From Isoetes taiwanensis (lineage: Eukaryota > Streptophyta > Lycopodiopsida > Isoetales > Isoetaceae): a DNA stretch of 64,000 nt. The translations under genes and the position numbers were made by a program. Shown here piece after piece: positions 11,578-22,002 of this stretch (its first letter is position 1; every line of letters starts with the position of its first letter). The notes under the pieces are model-generated. The model was not told where the DNA came from. It searched no databases and was given only the letters and a program-made list of their open reading frames with translations. The DNA is taken from the NCBI GenBank assembly GCA_021234155.1, contig JAJEKV010000041.1, positions 8,940,917 through 9,004,916 on the forward strand. Reading direction: 5' to 3'.

Positions 11578-12268
11578 TTTAGTGGGGGGCATTCCGAGAA
11601 ATTAACTAAAGGGTAATCGTGTTGACGAATAATAGTACAACTTTTGAATTTTTTGTTATATTTTCAAAAAAAAAAAAAAAAAAATAAAAAAAAATAAAAT
11701 AAAATAAAATTTATTAAATTTTTGTTGGATGTATAATGGCTTGCAGGAATGGAAAATTGGCCACATTTACCCATCACTAAGCACAAAGTACTTATTTTAA
11801 ATAATCCTCGTAAGAGAATTCAACCTAATAGTGGTTGGGGAGACGGTGGACCATGGGAGGAACCACGACCAATTCCTGGATGGTTGGGAACCGAAGAATT
11901 TGTAAGAAGACTTAGGCAATCTTCATTTGAAGAATTTGTAAGCCAAGAGGGGGCATCCACCTCTACGTAATTAAAAAAAAAAAAAAAAAAAGTTATTTGT
12001 TCCAAAGAATTAAAGTTTTGCATGAATTGGGGCTGGATCTTTGAAAAGGAGAAAGAAGAGCATCGAGAAGCAAGAGGCTGAACGTAGTGCTAGACTAGAG
12101 TTTAGGGAACAAAAAGAAGGGAATTAAAAGAGCAAGTCTTGGAAGAAGAAAGATCATTAGTAGAGCAAGGGTTGAGTAGCAAGTAGCACCATACCCTCTA
12201 GCCACAGGGAAAGTAGTGAAGAGGAAACCAGTTATTTAACTCCTTCTAATACTTCGATTCTTAATCCC
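11578..12268 (+). other. Gypsy leader with a 73-codon ORF
   Basis: Untranslated leader between the 5' LTR and gag, containing two long A tracts (about 11,667-11,710 and 11,972-11,990). Between them an open frame of 73 codons (11,749-11,970) begins MENWPHLP and contains GWGDGGPWEEPRPIPGW. I do not recognise it. It might be a leader ORF, a displaced gag N-terminus, or chance. The primer-binding site should lie at about 11,578-11,600 (tttagtggggggcattccg); I cannot assign the tRNA. Confidence 0.45.
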
Positions 12269-14187
12269 ATGGCAACTAAAACTTCTAAAATGAAATACCC
12301 AACCTTTTCACCTTTAAAAGGGGGGGAGGCTGATTCTCACATTCAATCATTTCTGACTATTAGTGAGGCCAATCAAGAAGATGGTAATCTTTGAAAGACT
12401 TAGGGTCACGCTTTGGAGCAACCTTAGAGGATGGGGCAATGGAATGGTATAGAACCTCTAGGAGTATTACCCCTTTTTTGACTTGGGATGACCTTAGAAA
12501 AGCATTTTTAAAGGCCTTTAGGCCTATTGGCCTTCAAGAAAGAATAAATGATGAGCTAACATATTTACGCTTGCTGCCTAATGAAAGTCTGCAGAGCTAT
12601 GTGCTGAGGTTTAGACGGTTGGTAGCCAAAAGAGAGCCCACCCTACAGGTTGAGGATCAAGTAAGATACTTTACAAATGGGTTACCACCGGATTTGGGCT
12701 TTTTCACTAAGGGTCAAACCCCAGCAGATTTAGAAAGTGCCATCAAGATTGCAGCTAGCTGGGAACAAGCCAAGCTAACTATGGCCCGCCATTATAATCC
12801 CGGGTTGATTATGCCTTCTGTGTTGGGTGGGGTAGCCCTCAAGAACCCTCTAGAACCCCCTTTAGCAAGCCCTCACTTGGGAATGTTGGGTGTCACGCCT
12901 AGTGACTTGGGTACCATAGATTATAGTAGGCTAGCCACATTAGGGAGTGGTGCCCCAATAACAAAGCCAACCATAGAGGAAGGGGTTGATAAAAAGTTAG
13001 AAAAGGTGGTAGAGACTCTTACTAATAAAATGAACGAGATGCAATTGAATTGGGTAAGAGGTGTGAGTAATAAGCCACAAGTAAACAATGAGAGGACTAA
13101 CATGTGGTGTGTGAAATGCAAGGGTTATGGCCATTTACCATCTGAGTGTCCTACTCCTGCAAACATACCAATTCCTTGTAAAAAGTGTGGTAAAACTAAT
13201 CACCCTACAGAAAGATGCTATTTTTGGAGAATGGAAGCTAACCCTAATACCCCTACCCCTACTTATCAAGCACAACCCTTTTATCCTCCACGACATGCTA
13301 CCAACGTGGAGGAAAGGCAAAATCGTCCTAGAGTTATGAAGAGGCCTCCACCCCAATGTTATAGATGTGGAGAGATAGGTCATATAGCACCTCATTGTCC
13401 TAATCCTATGAGACAAGTTGGATATCAACCCATATGCGGGATCTGCCAAACCCAAGGCCTACATAGCCAAGAAAATTGTCCTCACAAATTAAAGGCAAGA
13501 GGGGAACCATCTTCTAATAATAAGGGAAAGGAAGTGGTGGTAGATAGTCGAGTTGTGTATGTGGACGAAGTTAATATCCCGAGTTATGTTGTGGAGACTC
13601 GTGGGGCAAGAAGACTCAGAGAAGAAGAAAATGAAGCACATGTGATAAATGAAGGGGATAATGAAGTTAGTGAGGTTGAGGAACCCGAAGCGTTGTTTGA
13701 AGATATTGACCAACTCCCCCATCCAATGGAAGTTAAAGAAATTTTAAATGATTTCGAGTCTAATAAAGAAAATACGGATAAGGGTAAACGTAAGAAGTAC
13801 ACTAGAGTTTTGAATTTAAAGGAAGAACAACCCTATGATATTTTGAAGGATTTGGAAAATAAAAGTCCTTCCTTAACATTCAAACAATTATTGCAAATCG
13901 CTCCTAGTTGTCGTAAGGTGGTCTTGGCCGCATTAAAAAGTCATAAAGAAGTAGTTGTCAATTCTGCATGGCCTATAATTGCAGATATGAGTTCACCTTG
14001 TCTGGATGTGGAAATAAGTGGGCGAGTGATACGAAATTGCACTATTGATGGGGGCTCGGGCGTGAACATTATGCCTGAGAGTATGTGGAGGAAACTAGAT
14101 TTGCCAGAACCTATGCCTGTAAGTTTTATAGTGAGGATGGCTGATCAACGAAAAGGTAACACCTTTGGGATTAGTTCTTGGGATTAA
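12269..14187 (+). pseudogene. gag: Gypsy copy A gag and protease start
   Basis: The likely start is the ATG at 12,269 (MATKTSKMKYPTFSPLKGG). A frameshift near 12,390 leads into a 598-codon frame. Residues about 10-140 of that frame form the Retrotrans_gag capsid domain (ATLEDGAMEWY, FLTWDDLRKAFLKAF, YVLRFRRLVAKREP). Four CCHC-type knuckles follow: CVKCKGYGHLPSEC, CKKCGKTNHPTERC, CYRCGEIGHIAPHC and CGICQTQGLHSQENC (the last spaced atypically). A Glu-rich linker follows. The aspartic protease active site reads NCTIDGGSGVNIMP near 14,045, with Asp-Gly-Gly in place of the usual Asp-Thr/Ser-Gly. The frame ends at 14,187 just after the flap region. The same break occurs in copy B, so it predates the duplication. 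Gag forms the particle and binds RNA; the protease would process the polyprotein. Confidence 0.9.
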
Positions 14188-15481
14188 AACCTTAATTGCT
14201 GGTGTGACTTTCTTTGTGGATTATGTCATTTTAAAGATGCCAAATAGTGCATGCACTTATCCATTATTGTTAGGAAGGCCATGGTTAATGCAAGCATCAG
14301 CTAAACATGATTGGTCTACAGGCTATTTGCAAATTGGAGATGGGAATAATTTAATCAAGATAAGGGTCCATGTTCAATCTGGTAATAAGGATGACAATGA
14401 TAGTGATACTAGTTCCTCAATTGAAGATATGCATGTTGATAATAATGATGATGATGTAGATAGTAACGAGAATAATAATGAAATAGAAGTAGACCAAGTT
14501 TATGTAGAGCAAGAGGGTTATGAAAAACTAACAATGAGGGATGATACTTCATCTGTGGCTATAGAGGAATGGATGAATTGTGTAAATGTTTTTGTTGTAA
14601 ATGTGGAAGAAGTAAATGAAACTATAAAGGAAGAAGAAGAGGAGAGATATCCTGAGTACTTCTCAAAATTTGAGGAGGGAGAACCCAAGCTAAAAGAAAC
14701 CCCCTCCCATTGTGCATCCAAGGAAGTCCAACAAATGCTAACCCGTCCCACTTATGATGAGTTGAATTTAGGTACTTCGGGAGAACCCAAGATGGTGCGA
14801 TTGGGAAAACTTAATCTTGGTGAAGAACATAAAGAATATAAGGATCTCCTCATGGAGTTTAAGGATGTCTTTGCATGGACGTATGAGGATCTGAAGGGTA
14901 TATCACCCGAGTTAAGTGTGCATAGAATTGTACTTGAGGCTAACACAAAAGCTATAAGGCAACGACCCTACAGGATGAACCCTCATTACTCAAAGGTGGT
15001 AAGGGAAGAGCTGGATAATTTAATTAAAGCTAAGTTTATTGAACCAGTGGAAACTAGTGAGTGGTTGTCCCCAATAGTTATAGTTCCAAAGAAGTCTAAA
15101 AAATTAAGGGTGTGTGTGGACTATAGAAAATTAAATGCTGCCACCATTAAGGATGGGTTTCCTGTTCCTTTCACTGATAACGTTATTGATTCGGTTGCTG
15201 GCCATGAGTACTATTCTTTTCTTGACGGGTTCAGTGGGTACAACCAGGTGAGTATTGCCAAGGAAGATAGGGAAAAAACCACATTTGTCACGGAATGGGG
15301 GTGCTACATGTATAAGGTCATGCCATTCGGGTTGTGTAATGCCCCTGCCACTTTCCAAAGGGTAGTTACGGGTGCATTTAAAGATTATCTAAGAGACTTT
15401 ATGGAAGTGTTTCTTGATGATTTACGTGTTTTTTTAGTACCGTGCAAGAACATCGGGAGAAACTCAGATTATGCTTTATGA
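14165..15481 (+). pseudogene. pol: Gypsy copy A protease end and reverse transcriptase
   Basis: Continues the polyprotein in another frame, overlapping the previous one. The protease C-terminal motif LLLGRPWLMQA lies near residue 36, then an acidic linker, then reverse transcriptase from about residue 245: RQRPYRMNPHYSKVV, SEWLSPIVIVPKK, LRVCVDYRKLNAATIKDGFP, SFLDGFSGYNQVSI, MPFGLCNAPATFQ and the catalytic box VFLDDLRVF. The box is F-L-D-D where Y/F-x-D-D is usual, so it should be competent. The frame ends at 15,481 before the thumb. Minus-strand frames across this region are shadows. Confidence 0.92.
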
Positions 15482-16435
15482 AATGTCGAGAATATGGTAT
15501 ATCTCTAAACCCTATGAAATGTTTGTTTGGAGTTACCCATGGGACGTTGTTGGGTAGGATCATTTCGGGCAAGGGTATTGCAATTGACCACGATAAGACT
15601 AAAGTTATTTGAATTGGAGCCACCTACTAACATTAAGCAATTACAAGCATTTCTTGGGCATATAGGGTATCATCGAAGATTCATAAGATATTATGCTAAT
15701 AAGGCTTTACCATTAACTGCACTCCTTAAAGGGGAAAAGAATATCGATGGACACAAGAATGTCAAAAAGCATTTACAAGTTTAAAAGAAGCACTAATAAC
15801 TCCGCACCCATACTTAGTTTTCCTAATTGGGAAAGGGAATTTCATGTCCATGTAGACTCTTGAGGATATGCAATAGGAAGTATTTTGTCACAACCACAAC
15901 AAGATGGGTGGGATCATCCAATTTATTATGCTAGTGGTCAATTGTCTAATCTGCGAAAAGAATTATTCAACAACCCAAAAGGGAAGGATTGGGCATGATT
16001 TATTCAATTATAAAGTTTCGCCACTATTTATTGGGAAAAGAATTTGTATTTTTTGTTGACCACCAAGCATTGAGATATTTAATTTTGAAACCTTGCAGAA
16101 CGGGAAGAATAACTAGATGGTTACTCATGTTGCAAGAGTTTCAATTTCGTATAATTGTAAAACCAGGAAAATCTCATGCACCTGCTGACCATTTATCGAG
16201 ATTATTGAGAGATTCTAACGATAAAGGGGTAAAAGATGACTTGCCTGATGCTAACTTGTTTATGGTGACTGCAGTTCCAGAATGGTATGTTGATGTGGCC
16301 GAATTCCTTTCCACTGGTGAATTCCCAGATGATATGAGAGCCATAGAAAGGAAAAGATTAATTCAAAAATGTAAACCTTTCACTTTCTTTGGCGGAACCT
16401 TGTATAGGGTAGGTAAAGATGATATCCTAGCGTAG
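15482..16435 (+). pseudogene. pol: Gypsy copy A RT thumb and RNase H, frameshifted
   Basis: Frame fragments 15,527-15,784 ([19 protein letters not shown], the RT connection region) and 15,989-16,435 (HYLLGKEFVFFVDHQALRY, RWLLMLQEFQF) carry the RT/RNase H part. The stretch between them encodes the DSSGYAIG-type RNase H start in copy B, but here it is broken by changes at CAG/CTG (for example atatcgatgg versus atatcagtgg in B). RNase H removes the RNA strand during cDNA synthesis. The breaks are probably sequencing artefacts, at least in part. Confidence 0.88.
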
Positions 16436-17575
16436 ATGCATATTCCCTCATGAAGTGCAAAAGGTCATTAGAGCTTGCCATGATTCCCCTATTTGGAGGT
16501 CATTTTTTTGCAGATGTCACTTTAAAGAAAGTGTTAAATGCCGGTTATTGGTGGCCTAGTTTGTACCATGATGTAACAATCCGGGTAAAAACATTGTGAC
16601 CTTTGCCAAAGATTGGGTCGAGCCTACTAGGCGAGATTCTATGCCTCTGAACCCGATAGTTCCCATATTACCTTTTGAAAAATGGGGGATAGATTTTGTA
16701 GGTCCCATTAATCCTCCTTCAGCTCAAACCCGTTGTGAGTATATATTGGTGTGCACGGATTATGTTACCAAATGGGTTGAGGCAAAAGCATTGAGAAATG
16801 CTAATGCAGCTAGTGTAGCAACTTTCTTATATGAAAACATCATTACTAGGTTTGGGTGTCCCTTAGAGTTGGTTAGTGATAGAGGTTCACACTTTATCAA
16901 TGATGTGGTCGCTACCTTGACTGAGCGCTCGCCATAGCCCATAGAAAGAGTACACCCTATCATCCCCAAGCCAATGGCCAAGTTGAAAGAACCAATAAAA
17001 CTCTATGTAATATAATGACGAAGATTTGTAACGCTAATAGGACTGATTGGGATAAGAGATTGTTAGATGCATTATGGGCCTATAGAATAGCTTACAAAGT
17101 TACCACGAAATCTACTCCCTTCATGTTAGTGTATGGCCAAGAGGCCATCTTACCTATTGAAATAGAAATTCCATCATTACAGTGGGTACGTAAGGGAAAA
17201 GCTTGATGAAGATGGTAGTCTTAAGGCACGCAGCTTGCAAGAATTAGAGAAGCTAGATGAAGTACGTCTTCATGCATACATGGCTAGAGAAGCACTCCAA
17301 AGGCAACGTAAAACATGGTATGATGCTCATAATAAAAATAAAGAATTTGTGGAAAATGATTTGGTATTGTTATATGATTCAAAACATTGGAAGAAACCTG
17401 GAAAGTTGAGAATGAGATGGGCAGGACCATATGTAGTCCTTAAAATTTTTCCCTAACGGTTCTGTGTCCTTGCAAGATTTACTGAGGAATGAGCTCCCAA
17501 CGCGAATTAATGGTGCCCGCATTAAAGCCATATTATGCACCAAGGACTTTCAAAAAACTTCCAGATGCAATGTAA
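16436..17575 (+). pseudogene. pol: Gypsy copy A integrase, frameshifted
   Basis: A degraded HHCC zinc-binding segment lies at about 16,440-16,600. The catalytic core is at 16,596-16,937 (PFEKWGIDFVGPINPP, YILVCTDYVTKWVEAKAL, ITRFGCPLELVSDRGSHF), supplying the first two acidic residues of the D,D,E triad. The third lies beyond a frameshift near 16,935 (QVERTNKT). The C-terminal part at 17,015-17,206 and 17,235-17,456 reads DALWAYRIAYKVTTKSTPF and KLRMRWAGPYVVLKIFP. A stop TAA falls at 17,573-17,575 after KKLPDAM. No chromodomain follows. Integrase joins the cDNA to host DNA. Confidence 0.9.
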
Positions 17576-17589
17576 TTCATCGAGGCGAT

Positions 17590-17611
17590 GAATACAAGTA
17601 AGGGGGATAAT
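17590..17611 (+). other. Upstream duplicate of the polypurine tract
   Basis: aagtaagggggataat here exactly repeats the polypurine tract that abuts the 3' LTR at 18,435-18,456 (22 identical bases, including the preceding gaatac). The two copies bracket the repeat-rich 3' untranslated region. The pair is conserved in copy B (49,330-49,351 and 50,168-50,189). Confidence 0.85.
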
Positions 17612-17689
17612 AATAATAAAAAAAATAATAGGGAAAAATTATTAAAAAGTGAAAAAAAAAAATAAAAAAAATAAAATTAAAGAATTTGA

Positions 17690-18125
17690 TTTTTTATTAT
17701 TCATCTGCTTGCTCTCCTCCGTATTACTCAAATTCATCTCATTTTTCATTCTTACACCTCATTCAATCCATAAAGATCGCCAAATCAACCATCCAGTGAC
17801 AATTTGTTACTAACTTTTATGTTTCCATGATAGGTTCACCTGCTTGTCTCCATTTTTAGTCAATTCATTTCACATTACACTCATCCACTCCATGTCAATC
17901 CATTAAAGTCTGCCATGTAAGCTTTACCATCAGGCAGCAATGTTTTTACTAATTTTTTGTTTCCATGGCAGGTTCACCTGATTGTTCTTCGTAATTAGTC
18001 AAACCATACGCCTTTCATTCATCCATATCATTCAAATCATAAAGTCTTTTGCAATCGGCTTCACCATATTAGCGACCATATGTTCTACTAACGTTATTTT
18101 TCACAAGGGGAGCATCATTTTTTCC
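17690..18125 (+). repeat. Diverged ~138-bp tandem repeats in Gypsy 3' region
   Basis: About three diverged units. The phrase 'ttactaactttt...tttccatg(ata/gca)ggttcacctg(c/a)ttgt' recurs at about 17,806 and 17,943, and a related 'ttctactaacgttat' occurs at 18,083. A partial unit starts near 17,690 (tcatctgcttgctctcc). Hypervariable tandem repeats between pol and the 3' LTR are known in Tat/Ogre-type plant Gypsy elements and can seed satellites. Copy B has the same block at about 49,425-49,850. Confidence 0.65.
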
Positions 18126-18434
18126 ATCATTTCATGTTCATCTGTTTTTAGTTGGCTTACCAACCATGACCATTGTTTTCTTTACCATTGTTTTTCCATT
18201 TCCCGTATTGCTGGCCATTGTCTCCATTCCAGCAAGTTCACAATAGGCACGAAATAGGATGAGGTGGATATAGTGACATCATTATTACCGGGGTTTTCCT
18301 CGAACACCCGAAGGGCTGTTTTTTAATCCCTAAGAATAATGGTGTTGCTACCTTGCTAAGAGAAATGAGAAGTTCTAGTCAAATCTTTTATCATCTTGAG
18401 CAGATTTTTTGAAAGCAAGTTAAATCGAGATGTC

Positions 18435-18455
18435 GAATACAAGTAAGGGGGATAA
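18435..18455 (+). promoter_or_regulatory. Polypurine tract of Gypsy copy A
   Basis: aagtaagggggataa lies directly against the TGTGG start of the 3' LTR, the expected place for plus-strand primer formation. Confidence 0.85.
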
Positions 18456-20056
18456 TGTGGAGCGGTCAACACAACAGAAATTTTGATTTTTGAGTGAAAC
18501 GATTAATGAAAAGAAGGCGCAATGAAGGCGTATGGGCTCAAAATCGACCAAAGTGCATAGTTACAAGGTTATTTTGAAGATTTTGATGCTTATATTATTG
18601 AAGACCATTAGAAATTCGAATTTTAGTGGTAAGGAGAAAGCACAAAGCGGTTTGATTGGAGGAGACCATATTTTTGGATTGATGAGGTGTCAAAATCTTG
18701 GAGCTAAAGGAAGTTTTTCCACATGGAGGGCAAAGATTGTATTTTTTAAAGGTCCAGATTTTATTGGAATTGTATAAGAGAAATTCAAACGTGAATGAAA
18801 AAACTACCCTTTTGTGCCTATTCGAAATCGCGCTCTCTGGCGATTGCCCGGCGTCCCCGGTATGATTCTGGTCCATCATTGCGTGTGCATGATGTCTTCC
18901 TTTCTAGTTTATGATGATGCTATTTTGTGTGAATGAATAATTTCTTTTGTGTGTGAGTGTGGTGATGAAATCTAAATTAAATAAACTCTCATGCGAATGT
19001 ATTGCCATCAAGTTTTCACAAAGATTTACCCTGAAGGAAATCCTTTGTGAATCCTGGTGCATCTTATCTTGTATCTGTCTTGAATCTGTAAGAGTATTAA
19101 GTTATAATAAGAATCTAAATGGAATGAATAAAAAATCAGAGATAAAAGAGAAAGAAAATCATCTTAACAGTGCTGCTCTGTTTCTAATGTCATGAAGAAA
19201 TCGAAATTTTATTGAGTAAAATCAGTCATGTTGGTTGCTGAATCTACAATTCTTATAGTAAATCATAAATAAGGAAAGAACTTCTTAGCTCTTTGCCCGG
19301 GGCGGATTCTTTGGCCCTTTGCCATAACACTGCCCATGCTTGGAAGATACAGCCTGCAAACAACCCAGATCTTCTGCCATAACCCAATAGCCGCCTTCTC
19401 CATCTGTATTGCCATACCCTAAGCCAGATCCGATTGCTTACTTTGGAGCCAAAGAATGGGCTATGTATTCTGCAGAAAGCACCATCGGCCGATTGCTTAA
19501 CCTGAGAAGAAAAAAACCGAGCAGAGGAAGGAGGGAAATGGCCGATTTGATCAGGCCATAGCAGAGAAAGTGAGGAGTGGAATCGATTGAAGAGGAGGAA
19601 GGTTTGTGCATGGCGCTGCCCCTTCTCGAGCGATTCTACGTTTTTGCCCTAAATAAATGTTCAACGTGAAAACCTAAGTGTTTAACTAAACCTAACAATT
19701 TTATAAGTCCAACAATTCCATAAGTAATAAGTTAAGCCTTGTAATTTCCCTATACATAAAAGAAAAAGATAAAAATTAAAATACCAGGAGAACATTACTC
19801 TAAGACTGTGATGCTAAGACAAATCAAGGATAATAAATATTACGAGTTTGCACTCACATAATAATTAATGCAAGGAGTAAAAAGGGCGGTCTGCGGCTAG
19901 GCTTAAGGGGTATAGCGGAAGCTATGAGCCTAGTTGTGGTGGTGTTGGCGTAAGTAATTAACAGATTATATTTTTTCTTTGTCATTCGTATTATTATTTT
20001 GTCATCCATTGCCTAAGAACTTCTGTCGGGCTTGGGGTAGGTTGACCCGGTCAACA
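18456..20056 (+). repeat. Gypsy copy A 3' LTR
   Basis: 1,601 bp, TGTGGAGCGG...GGTCAACA, followed by the GGCCC target duplication and the second half of SINE-like unit 3. Confidence 0.93.
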
Positions 20057-20152
20057 GGCCCCCACCGAGGCCCAAAACCCACTGACTGTCATCGGATGGC
20101 CAAAGCAAAAGAACGAGAAATAAGGAGCAATATAAATCCATCGCAGTATGTA

Positions 20153-20428
20153 AAAGTAAATCAAATGCCTGTAGTGATAGAATTTTTGTTACTGTTCCTC
20201 CTGATCACTTTGGCCCAATCTTGGCAAAGGATGACACCATAAGACACCAGGGTGTCTTAATTGGTAAAAACATGGGAAGATAGACTAGAATCTGAGGCAA
20301 TGGGGTGTACATCTACCACATGTTGCAGGTATTGTTGGGCAATCAGATTATGGTGCACAATCAGTAGCACTTTTTGGAGGATATGATGATGATGAAGATC
20401 ATGGGCAATGGTTTTCATATAAAGGGAG
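20153..20428 (+). pseudogene. SRA (YDG) domain exon of an ORTHRUS/VIM-type gene, copy A
   Basis: The translation reads NACSDRIFVTVPPDHFGP, then [36 protein letters not shown], and ends before a consensus donor (gtatgt at 20,429). This is the N-terminal half of the SET- and RING-associated domain. Its close match to plant ORTHRUS/VIM proteins (UHRF1 homologues) is clear from the VPPDHFGP and [12 protein letters not shown] blocks. These proteins bind methylated cytosine in the nucleus and maintain DNA methylation as E3 ligases. The NKR-finger part (GNKRTNK) should lie in a later exon; a weak candidate (GGKLARRFATNSTNK) follows at about 20,470. No RING or PHD exon is visible. Copy A has a frame break around 20,267-20,290 (ggtaaaaacatggg; gaatctgaggcaa) where copy B is open. 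I see it as an isolated exon or gene fragment. Confidence 0.85.
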
Positions 20429-22002
20429 GTATGTTCAACAGGCAATGCCAAACTTATGATTCTTGAGCTGGTGGCAAACTTGCAAGAAGGTTCGCAACAA
20501 ACAGTACAAACAAAGCTATGCAATATTGGGCAGTGTGTAGGAGCATAAGACAGGACAAGAAAACGCAAGGGCAAATTCTTGTGTTTGTTTTAAAGATTGA
20601 GGACCCACATGGGACTCCACAACCACTGAGAGATTTGGGCAGTGGCAGAAGGAGCTTGGAGCTGCTAATTAAATAGTGGATGTTGAGAGGAAAATTTTCA
20701 ACTGCCATAGCTTGCTTGCATTGGCTGGTTGAAATTGGAAAAATGAAAAGGTTAAGAAAGGTCACTTTTGTCAAATCTTTTTACTGTTTTTCATGCCTTG
20801 ACATGGAAGAAAATTAACCGTTACTTGTCTTATGTTTTTGTTTGTCTCAGTGCTCTAATCACTTTTATGATAATGAGTGCAGGACATGATTAACAGAGCC
20901 CTCTTTCTGCTAGATTGCAATTTTCAAGGCCATGCAGTACTTGTTTACTTATTATTTACTTATCGAAAAATGTGTCCCTGGTATAGTTACTAAGATAGTA
21001 CACATGCATCATTTTTTTTATCCACACCTGACAGCAATCTAGTTGGGTAAGCAACCTACCAGATTTTTCTTTTCTGTATCTGAATGGAGAAAGGGGCACC
21101 CAAAAGTATGTAGGCATCTATGATGGAAAAAATGACAACTTAAATGCCATGGCTCAATTTTCTAATTGTTCTATGGAAAGCTTGCACTTCAAAATTGCTC
21201 ATCAATCATAACAAATATGGTATTTTTGAGCTTTAATCAGGTAGGATGTTCGATGAGCAATACTTAAATTTTATGTTGATTGAGACATACAGCCTCCTCC
21301 TTGGTTGTCTAAAGAGGTTGCTGCAGCTTTACAGGCTTTTGCGGAGTATGTGGCCGCAGTATTTGGGGACTTTGAAAATGGCTAGGGAAGAAGCAAGCCA
21401 AATTCTGATCTGAAAAACCTCGAGAATTTTGAATTTTTGCTCAATCTGATCCCAATTTCCCTCGATTTGCTGTGCTAGCCTTGTAGAGGCTAGCAACTTC
21501 TCTGATCCCCGGCCTCATGAGCTTCAAATGGATATAAGGATTTTTGCCATTGTAATTGATGGGGATAAATTAACTCGTGGATTTATCTCTGGCACTTCCT
21601 CTCAGCTCTGGGACGCTCTAATTACAAATCAAACTTTCCTTGAAGAACTCTTCCATCCTGGACATTCATTGTACCAAGCTGTGAAGAATTTGAAACTCAG
21701 ATTGTAGAATCTTGGTTGGAGGAATTCATTGGTGACACAAAATTGTCCGACAGCAGGGATTTTTTTAGTACATTGTGAATGGAATGATCACTACATATAT
21801 GTCAAAGTTTTCTCTGGATAATTGGATCAGTCGATATCATATGGATAGTTTAATTTCTGTTGCAATTGAGAGGTAATAGTTCATTCTAATCTAAATTACG
21901 CTTTCCCCCTCATCTTTCTCTTTCATATCTATTTTCCCTCTTTCTCTCTCTTGCCATCCCTGTTTGTTGAATTTTTCCCCTTGTTGGATTCACACGAATC
22001 TC
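20429..22002 (+). other. Between SRA exon and LINE; includes a 59-codon ORF
   Basis: Largely AT-rich. At 21,528-21,707 a frame beginning MDIRIFAIVIDGDKLT runs 59 codons. A frame shift would extend it through ESWLEEFIGDTKLSD. The same ORF is in copy B (53,259-53,438). It could be part of the LINE 5' region or an unrelated remnant; I do not recognise it. A preceding stretch (about 21,292-21,384) reads KEVAAALQAFAEYVAAVFG and is also protein-like. The 5' end of the LINE is not defined. Confidence 0.35.

Larger units (their letters stand above)
9978..20056 (+). mobile_element. Ty3/Gypsy LTR retrotransposon (copy A), full length
   Basis: The 10,079-bp element begins TGTGGAGCGG and ends GGTCAACA. 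LTRs are 1,600 and 1,601 bp, with a perfect GGCCC duplication at 9,973-9,977 and 20,057-20,061. Domain order is gag, protease, reverse transcriptase, RNase H, integrase, with no chromodomain visible. A tandem-repeat-bearing region lies between pol and the 3' LTR. That layout fits the non-chromovirus (Tat/Athila, 'OTA') branch of plant Ty3/Gypsy. The frame is interrupted several times, but many breaks sit at CTG/CAG triplets and differ from copy B, so the real element may be less damaged than it looks. Confidence 0.93.

Noticed and set aside
14160-14190. Programmed frameshift between Gypsy gag-protease and RT frames
   Set aside because: The overlap is short and inside the protease domain, with no slippery heptamer; a simple indel shared by both copies (an extra A in cgaaaagg) explains it better.
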